From Schleiferiaceae bacterium (lineage in GTDB: Bacteria; Bacteroidota; Bacteroidia; Flavobacteriales; Schleiferiaceae): DNA of 11,220 nt. The position numbers and the translations under genes were made by a program. This document shows, piece after piece, positions 6,169 through 11,220 of this stretch. How positions within the stretch are numbered: the stretch's first letter is position 1; each line of letters begins with the position of its first letter. Where the stretch lies: assembly GCA_023260615.1 (NCBI GenBank), contig JALQUY010000002.1:32521-43740 (forward strand). The letters are read 5' to 3'. The notes under the pieces were generated by a model. It did not search any database. It saw only the letters and a list, made by a program, of their open reading frames with translations, and was not told where the DNA came from.

Positions 6169-6486
6169 ATGAATACTGAGAATGCACGGGCTCAAATGCG
6201 CAAAGGCGTCCTGGAACTCTGTGTGCTTCGGGTGGTTCGGAAAGGAGAGGCCTATACCTCAGACTTGTCCGAAGCCCTGAAGCAGGCAGACCTCTTAGTG
6301 GTGGAAGGAACCCTCTACCCCTTGCTGACGCGCTTAAAAAATGCGGGTTGGCTGGACTACCGGTGGGAAGAATCCAAATCAGGACCTCCCAGGAAATACT
6401 ACAAGCTCACCGAGAATGGCGAGCGATTGCTGGACGCTTTGGACCAGGAATGGAATGCATTTGTCAACGCTGTTAACTCCCTCTAA
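6169..6486 (+). CDS. PadR-family transcriptional regulator (short, single-domain)
   Basis: PadR proteins are winged-helix dimers that usually repress their own operon. The 105-residue product has the helix-turn-helix region from about 30 to 65, with the signature VVEGTLYPLLTRLKNAGWL (44-62), and a wing GPPRKYYKLTENG (72-84). It lacks a large C-terminal domain, as in the short PadR subgroup. I chose the ATG at 6169 (MNTENARAQMRKG) because it fits the family; an earlier in-frame ATG at 6127 lies inside the operator palindrome and promoter. The stop is followed after three bases by the PspC gene. PadR-PspC pairs recur in Bacteroidota and are thought to take part in envelope or small-molecule stress responses; the inducer is unknown. 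Confidence 0.93.
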   Translation: MNTENARAQMRKGVLELCVLRVVRKGEAYTSDLSEALKQADLLVVEGTLYPLLTRLKNAGWLDYRWEESKSGPPRKYYKLTENGERLLDALDQEWNAFVNAVNSL

Positions 6487-6489
6487 GTC

Positions 6490-8067
6490 ATGAAAAAAAC
6501 CATCGATATCAATCTAGGCGGCATGCTCTTCCACTTGGATGAGGACGCCTACCAACGTGTGGGGGCCTACTTGGACGCGGTGCGTGCCCAGCTCAAGCAT
6601 GTAGAGGGCTGTGAAGAAATTATCGCGGACATCGAAGCGCGACTGGCCGAACTCTTCCATGCCCACCTCAGCCCCGGCAAGCAAGTCATCAGCCTGTCGG
6701 AGGTAGACGCGGCCATCCGCACCTTGGGCCAGCCGGAGGACTTTGGCGACGGCGATCCTCAGCCATCGTCTTACGATACCTCCAGAGCTGGAGAAGGGAA
6801 CGAAAAGCGCGTTCGCCGACTCTACCGCGACGTAGAAAATGGGTTTGTAGGAGGTGTATGTGGAGGCTTGGCAGCGTACTTCCGCCTGGATCCGGTCATC
6901 TTTCGCGTACTCTTCTTGCTTCTCCTCTTCAGTGGAGCAGGGCCCATTGCCTATTTCATTCTTTGGGCCGCCATCCCAGGCGCACGTACTACGGCTGAGA
7001 AATTGGCCATGCGCGGCGAGGACATCACGCTAGACAACATCAAAAAAACGGTGGAAGAGGAGGCGCAGCGCATGAAGTCCCGATTTCAAGCGGGCGCAGA
7101 AGAAGTACGTCCCGCGGTAGATCGTGCAGCCTCTGGACTTGGCGGCGCACTGCGCACCATCATTGAAGCTATTGGTGGCTTGGTGGGCATCGTTTTCCGG
7201 GTCATCGGCTTTTTTATGCTCCTCGGCATTGCGGCTGCGGGTATCGCGCTCATCGTGGTGTCCACCAACGGCTTCAGCTTTGAGTCGGATTGGACCCAGG
7301 GCACGCCCATTTTCGCCATGGCAATGACGGTGCTTCCCAGCAGCATGAGCATGAGCGTTTTGTGGCTGGCGACGATTGCCGCGGTGCTCGGTATCGTTAT
7401 TGAAATCACGGCCCTTGTGCTGCGCTTCACGTTTCGGGTAGACATTCCGCGCGCATCCTGGCGCTGGATTCATGGCACGGCTATTTTGAGCTCCCTGGTC
7501 GGTGTGATCATTTGGGTCGTGATGGGCATACAAATGGGCTTGGAATTCCGCGAAGAAGCTCGCCACATTGAAGCCATTCCCTTGGCGGAAGGACGAACCG
7601 AATGGGTGCTGACTGTCAGCCCAAATGAGCTAGATATCCCGGAAAATCACTTGTCTTTGGGCGAGTTTATGGACGGCTTGGAACTCTACTACGACGGCAT
7701 TGCCCTAGACGTCAAGCAGAGCATGCGCCAGGTTCCCAGCCTCGAATGCGTTGTGGAGTCTCGGGGCTCCAACCGCCGCGAGGCGCGCATGAAAGCCGAC
7801 CGGGTCCACTACGACATCACGCTTCAAGGCGACAGCATTGTTTTGGGCGACCTCATCTCTTTCCCGCTGGACGATAGATTCCGCGGTCAAAATGCCCGAT
7901 TCACCCTTTACCTGCCCGTTGGACATAGCGTGTATTTGGACGAAAGCTGTTCGGATTATTTAGACGATGTAGACAACCTTCAAAACATGTACGACCCCCG
8001 AATGGCAGGAAAGTTGTGGCTTATGACGGAAGAAGGCCTCACCTTGTACGCCGAATCTAGACTCTAA
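6490..8067 (+). CDS. PspC-domain integral membrane protein, Bacteroidota type
   Basis: The 525-residue product has four parts. An N-terminal cytoplasmic segment (1 to about 90), MKKTIDINLGG onward, is typical of PspC proteins paired with PadR. The PspC domain (about 106-168) contains VGGVCGGLAAYF (120-131) and the hydrophobic segment VIFRVLFLLLLFSGAGPIAY (136-155). Further membrane segments lie near 223-257, 286-312 and 330-350. A C-terminal soluble domain (about 355-525) ends with LYLPVGHSVYLDES and WLMTEEGLTLYAE, features I recognise from Bacteroidota relatives. The role is inferred to be membrane stress sensing or PadR-linked signalling; no enzymatic motif is seen. The stretch 165-215 is charged and probably helical. 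It starts three bases after padR and ends three bases before the M61 gene, so all three are likely one transcript. Confidence 0.9.
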   Translation: MKKTIDINLGGMLFHLDEDAYQRVGAYLDAVRAQLKHVEGCEEIIADIEARLAELFHAHLSPGKQVISLSEVDAAIRTLGQPEDFGDGDPQPSSYDTSRAGEGNEKRVRRLYRDVENGFVGGVCGGLAAYFRLDPVIFRVLFLLLLFSGAGPIAYFILWAAIPGARTTAEKLAMRGEDITLDNIKKTVEEEAQRMKSRFQAGAEEVRPAVDRAASGLGGALRTIIEAIGGLVGIVFRVIGFFMLLGIAAAGIALIVVSTNGFSFESDWTQGTPIFAMAMTVLPSSMSMSVLWLATIAAVLGIVIEITALVLRFTFRVDIPRASWRWIHGTAILSSLVGVIIWVVMGIQMGLEFREEARHIEAIPLAEGRTEWVLTVSPNELDIPENHLSLGEFMDGLELYYDGIALDVKQSMRQVPSLECVVESRGSNRREARMKADRVHYDITLQGDSIVLGDLISFPLDDRFRGQNARFTLYLPVGHSVYLDESCSDYLDDVDNLQNMYDPRMAGKLWLMTEEGLTLYAESRL

Positions 8068-8070
8068 ATC

Positions 8071-9990
8071 ATGCGCACCCTCCTTTGGACGGCTCTGTCC
8101 TTCAGCAGCCTGACCGCCTGGGCTCAAGCCCCGTTCATCACCTACACCGCAGATCTGATGCGCGTCTTTGGCAGCGACCAAGTACAAGTCACGGCGGAAG
8201 TAAATTGGCCCGCTTTTCCAGGAGACCTAGAGGATATGCCCATCGTTTGGCAGTTTCCCAAAACCATTCCAGGGACCTACGCCACCGAGGACTACGGCAA
8301 GTACATCAAGGGCTTGGAAGCCTACAAATCGGACGGGACCCGGATTAAAGTGCGCAAAAAGGGAGAGAACACCTTCAAGCTGAGTGGGCTACCGGACCGC
8401 ATAACCTACCGCGTGAATGACACGTACGATGCGCGCGTTCGGAAGAACCACATTTTTGAGCCCGCGGGCACCAACATCGCTGAACGCGAGAACTATCTGC
8501 TGAACAATGCGGGATTTTTTGGCTACTTCCCCGGCTTTGAGCAAGAGCCCGTGGAGGTGCAGTTGCACTATCCCGGAAACATGCTGGGGGTGAGCGCCCT
8601 TCCCAGCCAGGTGGAGCAAGGTCTAGCTATGTACTTGGGGGACAACCGCATCCAATCCTTTCAAGCCCGGGACTACCACCATTTGATGGACTGTCCCATC
8701 ATGGTCACGGTGCCCGACACCACCAGTTTCCACGTGGCCAACTGCAAGGTGACCCTCAGCGTGTACAGCGAAAGCGGCCGCCCCTTGAGCGCCGCCATTT
8801 ACGACGAGGTCAAGGTATCCATGGAGGCCATCGCGACCTTTTTGGGTGGGGAACTTCCCGTGGACAACTACGCTTTCCTCTTCTACATCAAGGACTACAC
8901 GGAGTTTCAAAGCTTGATGGAGGGGGACATTAAAATTGGCAAGGCCTTTAAGCTTCTACGTCAGATCATCGGCCAAGGCTTCGGCGCCCTGGAGCACGGC
9001 AACTCCTCCACGTATTTCTTGCCCGACTTTGGGAACGATTTGGTGTTGGACCAAATCAAAGACGTCTGCATCCACGAATTTCTGCACATCCTCACCCCGC
9101 TGGGCTTGCATTCGGAGTGCATTGGCCACTTCAACTACGCCGATCCGGTGATGTCTCAGCACCTCTGGCTCTATGAGGGCGTGACCGAATACTTCGCCGG
9201 GCTCTCCCAAGTCCAGGGCGGCGTGATGACCCAAGAGGCCTACCTCAAATCTTTATTGGAGGGGAAAATTCGGTCGGCCAGTCGCTACCCAACCGAGAAA
9301 ATGGCCTTCACCGAAATGAGCACCAACGTCCTGGAAAAACCTTGGAAGAAGCAATACGGCCAAGTCTACCAACGCGGGGCGGTGATGGCGGCCTTGTTGG
9401 ACTTGGAAATCATGCGTTTGACCGATGGCGAAAAGACCTTGCTCGATGTGGTTCGTGCGTTGAATGCCCGCTATGGCGCTACGCAGTCCTTTGACGAAGC
9501 GACCTTTTTTGAAGTCTTCGTGGCGGAGGTGCATCCTGACTTAATGGGCTTTTTTGACCGCTACGTTCGGGGGCGGGAGGCACTGCCCTTGAAGCAAAAC
9601 CTGGCCTACGCCGGCTTTGACTACGTGAACGGCGAGACGCGCTCCTTGCCGCAAAGCCCCATCCAGCATGAAAACCTCAAACTTTCCTTCTTGCCTTTGG
9701 GCGCGGCGACGAAGGTGAAAAAGGTCAAGGGACCACTGCCCTTTGAAGTGGAAAAAGGCGACTTCGTGAGTTTTGATGTAGCGCAATTGGGCGGACTCGA
9801 GGGCCCACTGCCGGAAGGGGAAAAGGTGGAAGTGCAGGTGGAGCACCAAGGCGAATGGACGTCTACCTGGGTCCTGCCGGAGCGCGCTGAGGTCAAGCTA
9901 TCCCACAAAATATTTGCCCTGCCAGAGCCCACGGACAGCCAACAAAAGCTCCGGGCCCGCTGGCTGGAAGGACGCGCTGCGAATTTCTAG
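8071..9990 (+). CDS. Secreted M61-family metallopeptidase (glycyl aminopeptidase-like)
   Basis: M61 peptidases are zinc aminopeptidases, some of which prefer N-terminal glycine. The 639-residue product starts with a signal peptide, MRTLLWTALSFSSLTAWAQA, probably cleaved after residue 20, so it should act in the periplasm or outside. The N-terminal beta domain (about 25-210) is followed by the catalytic domain. GALEHGNSSTYFLP (305-318) is the family substrate-binding motif. HEFLH (335-339) supplies two zinc-binding histidines and the catalytic glutamate, and Glu369 in LWLYEGVTEYFAG is the third ligand. Many M61 enzymes carry a C-terminal PDZ domain; the last 140 residues here do not show an obvious GLGF-type loop, so it may be absent or diverged. 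The gene lies three bases after the PspC gene, which suggests co-regulation by PadR. The substrate is unknown. Confidence 0.92.
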   Translation: MRTLLWTALSFSSLTAWAQAPFITYTADLMRVFGSDQVQVTAEVNWPAFPGDLEDMPIVWQFPKTIPGTYATEDYGKYIKGLEAYKSDGTRIKVRKKGENTFKLSGLPDRITYRVNDTYDARVRKNHIFEPAGTNIAERENYLLNNAGFFGYFPGFEQEPVEVQLHYPGNMLGVSALPSQVEQGLAMYLGDNRIQSFQARDYHHLMDCPIMVTVPDTTSFHVANCKVTLSVYSESGRPLSAAIYDEVKVSMEAIATFLGGELPVDNYAFLFYIKDYTEFQSLMEGDIKIGKAFKLLRQIIGQGFGALEHGNSSTYFLPDFGNDLVLDQIKDVCIHEFLHILTPLGLHSECIGHFNYADPVMSQHLWLYEGVTEYFAGLSQVQGGVMTQEAYLKSLLEGKIRSASRYPTEKMAFTEMSTNVLEKPWKKQYGQVYQRGAVMAALLDLEIMRLTDGEKTLLDVVRALNARYGATQSFDEATFFEVFVAEVHPDLMGFFDRYVRGREALPLKQNLAYAGFDYVNGETRSLPQSPIQHENLKLSFLPLGAATKVKKVKGPLPFEVEKGDFVSFDVAQLGGLEGPLPEGEKVEVQVEHQGEWTSTWVLPERAEVKLSHKIFALPEPTDSQQKLRARWLEGRAANF

Positions 9991-10011
9991 GCAACACCGG
10001 ATTCTCCGTCC

Positions 10012-10019
10012 TACCTTTA
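10012..10019 (+). promoter_or_regulatory. Possible -7 element before trpS
   Basis: TACCTTTA differs from TAnnTTTG in the last base and ends four bases before the trpS ATG. It resembles the elements before the other genes here and could give trpS its own promoter in the 33-base gap after the M61 gene. No good TTG is seen at the usual distance upstream. Confidence 0.3.
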
Positions 10020-10023
10020 CGGC

Positions 10024-10995
10024 ATGGCACGTATTCTCACCGGTATTCAGAGTTCGGGACGTCAACATTTGGGCAATGTGTTGGGTGCGATTAAGCCCGC
10101 GATTGCGTTGGCGAATGATCCCCGCAACGATGCGTTCTTGTTCATTGCTGATTTGCACTCCTTGACCACCGTGAAGGATCCTGTGGCCCGGAAGGAAAAC
10201 CTCCTCGCCACCGCCGCTGCGTGGTTAGCCTGTGGTTTGGACCCGGAGAAAGTCGTTTTCTATGCGCAGAGCCACTTGCCCGAATGCACCGAGCTCACCT
10301 GGTACCTCAACTGCTTCACGCCCTTCCCCATGCTGGCCAATGCGCACAGCTTCAAGGATAAATCGGACCGCTTGTCGGATGTGAACGCCGGCCTCTTTGA
10401 CTATCCGGTCTTGATGGCTTCGGACATCCTCTTGTACGATGCGCATTTGGTGCCCGTGGGGAAAGACCAGCGCCAGCATTTGGAAATGACGCGTGACATC
10501 GCCGAGACCTTCAACCGCCAAACGGGTACGGAAACCTTTGTCATCCCCGAAGCCCGCATCGACGAAGCGGTGATGACCATTCCCGGCACCGACGGCCAAA
10601 AAATGTCCAAGTCCTACGGCAACATCATCGACATCTTCTTGCCCGAAAAGGCCCTCAAGAAGCAGATCATGTCCATCGTGACTGACTCCACACCCCTGGA
10701 AGACCCTAAGGACCCCAATACGTGCAACGTCGTTCAGCTCTACCGCCTCGTGGCCAGCCCTGCCCAAGTGGCTGAAATGGAGGCCAACTACCGCGCTGGC
10801 AACTACGGCTACGGCCACGCCAAAACGGCGCTTTTGAACGTTCTGCTGGAGGTGTTTGCCGAAGAACGCGCCCGATTTGACACGTACATGGCAAATCCCC
10901 AAGCGGTCTACGACGCCTTGGAGGTTGGGGCTGCAAAAGCCCGCCCCGTCGCGCAAGCGACGATCGCACGCACCCGCGCGGCCTTGGGTTTTTAA
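10024..10995 (+). CDS. trpS: Tryptophanyl-tRNA synthetase
   Basis: This class I synthetase charges tRNA-Trp in the cytoplasm and is essential. The 323-residue product has the usual bacterial length. Motifs in order are TGIQSSGRQHLGN (6-18, the HIGH-equivalent), FIADLHSLT (40-48), PVGKDQRQHLEMTRDIA (144-160) and GQKMSKSYGN (191-200, containing KMSKS). The ATG at 10024 gives MARILTGIQ, the normal family start. It follows the M61 gene by 33 bases on the same strand and may be read through from the padR operon or have its own promoter at 10012-10019. It converges on dxs with only 12 bases between the two stops. No T-box or other leader structure can fit in the short gap upstream. Confidence 0.97.
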   Translation: MARILTGIQSSGRQHLGNVLGAIKPAIALANDPRNDAFLFIADLHSLTTVKDPVARKENLLATAAAWLACGLDPEKVVFYAQSHLPECTELTWYLNCFTPFPMLANAHSFKDKSDRLSDVNAGLFDYPVLMASDILLYDAHLVPVGKDQRQHLEMTRDIAETFNRQTGTETFVIPEARIDEAVMTIPGTDGQKMSKSYGNIIDIFLPEKALKKQIMSIVTDSTPLEDPKDPNTCNVVQLYRLVASPAQVAEMEANYRAGNYGYGHAKTALLNVLLEVFAEERARFDTYMANPQAVYDALEVGAAKARPVAQATIARTRAALGF

Positions 10996-11007
10996 GAAAG
11001 CTTTTCG

Positions 11008-11220
11008 TTAGCCTTTGCGGCGGAACTGCGCCTGCAGCGCCTCGCTGGGGCCATGCCCGATAAATTGATCGGGGTAGCTTCGGCGTATGCACTGCACGTT
11101 GGGAATGGCATGTTCGGCCAGCCAGGTGCTCAATGCGGCGCCCACCCCACCTAGGGCTTGACCGTCTTCCCAAACCATCCAACGGTAGTGGTTTTTCGCA
11201 AAATAGGCGAGCATATCCGG
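11008..11220 (-). CDS. dxs: 1-deoxy-D-xylulose-5-phosphate synthase, C-terminal end only
   Basis: DXS condenses pyruvate and glyceraldehyde 3-phosphate in the first step of the MEP isoprenoid pathway. Only the last 70 codons are in the window; the frame is open through base 11220, beginning with Pro-Asp before the first visible Met. The segment WEDGQALGGVGAALSTWL followed by YPDQFIGHGPSEAL matches the C-terminal transketolase-type domain of DXS (ED-G---GG-GSAV and IPD-FI-HG). The TPP-binding and active-site regions are outside the window. The stop TAA is at 11010-11008, 12 bases from the trpS stop. A transketolase or another enzyme sharing this domain is a less likely alternative. Confidence 0.78.
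   Translation of the reverse strand, partial: PDMLAYFAKNHYRWMVWEDGQALGGVGAALSTWLAEHAIPNVQCIRRSYPDQFIGHGPSEALQAQFRRKG

Noticed and set aside
7030..7566. 178-codon minus-strand frame opposite the PspC gene
   Set aside because: His- and Asn-rich, no domain, no promoter or start context.
10225..10956. 243-codon minus-strand frame opposite trpS
   Set aside because: Antisense shadow of a highly conserved gene; composition rich in His, Val and Gly typical of reverse-frame translation.
10996..11007. Shared terminator between trpS and dxs
   Set aside because: The 12-base gap holds only a short AAAGCTTT palindrome, too small for an intrinsic terminator.

Overview
The window looks like chromosomal DNA from a Bacteroidota bacterium, probably Flavobacteriales-like and visibly GC-rich for that phylum. 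Four things point this way: the long (633-residue) PurF form seen in that phylum, a PadR-PspC pair of the Bacteroidota type, start codons mostly without a Shine-Dalgarno sequence, and several TAnnTTTG promoter elements, some paired with an upstream TTG. I see no mobile element, phage gene, CRISPR array, tRNA or rRNA. Eleven protein genes cover nearly everything; two of them run off the window ends. The largest gene-free stretch is about 210 bases.

Layout. At the left edge, on the minus strand, is most of a PduO-type cob(I)alamin adenosyltransferase that starts at GTG. Divergent from it is a di-haem cytochrome c peroxidase lipoprotein. A repeat-rich intergenic region (about 1678-1890) follows, made of GCTAG tags and tiny hairpins with different stems. 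Next is a long-form amidophosphoribosyltransferase (purF-like) on the minus strand, with a good TTG-N19-TACCTTTG promoter. Divergent from it is ACMS decarboxylase (ACMSD). Its 3' end overlaps by 13 bases that of a DtxR/MntR-type regulator, which is itself joined by an ATGA overlap to 3-hydroxyanthranilate 3,4-dioxygenase (HAAO). HAAO makes ACMS and ACMSD decarboxylates it, so this is the lower kynurenine (tryptophan catabolic) pathway beside a metal-sensing regulator.

Right half. Divergent from HAAO is a tight plus-strand cluster: padR, a PspC-domain membrane protein and an M61 family metallopeptidase, each separated by three bases, then trpS after 33 bases. A perfect 9+9 inverted repeat overlaps the -33 region of the padR promoter and is the likely PadR operator. 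trpS converges on the C-terminal end of dxs (DXP synthase), which leaves the window.

Most genes belong to known families. The points most worth a second look are the HAAO-regulator translational coupling, the Mn-type ligand set in that regulator, the PurF-like protein without recognisable iron-sulfur ligands, the PadR operator, and the covarying mini-hairpin repeats at 1678-1790.
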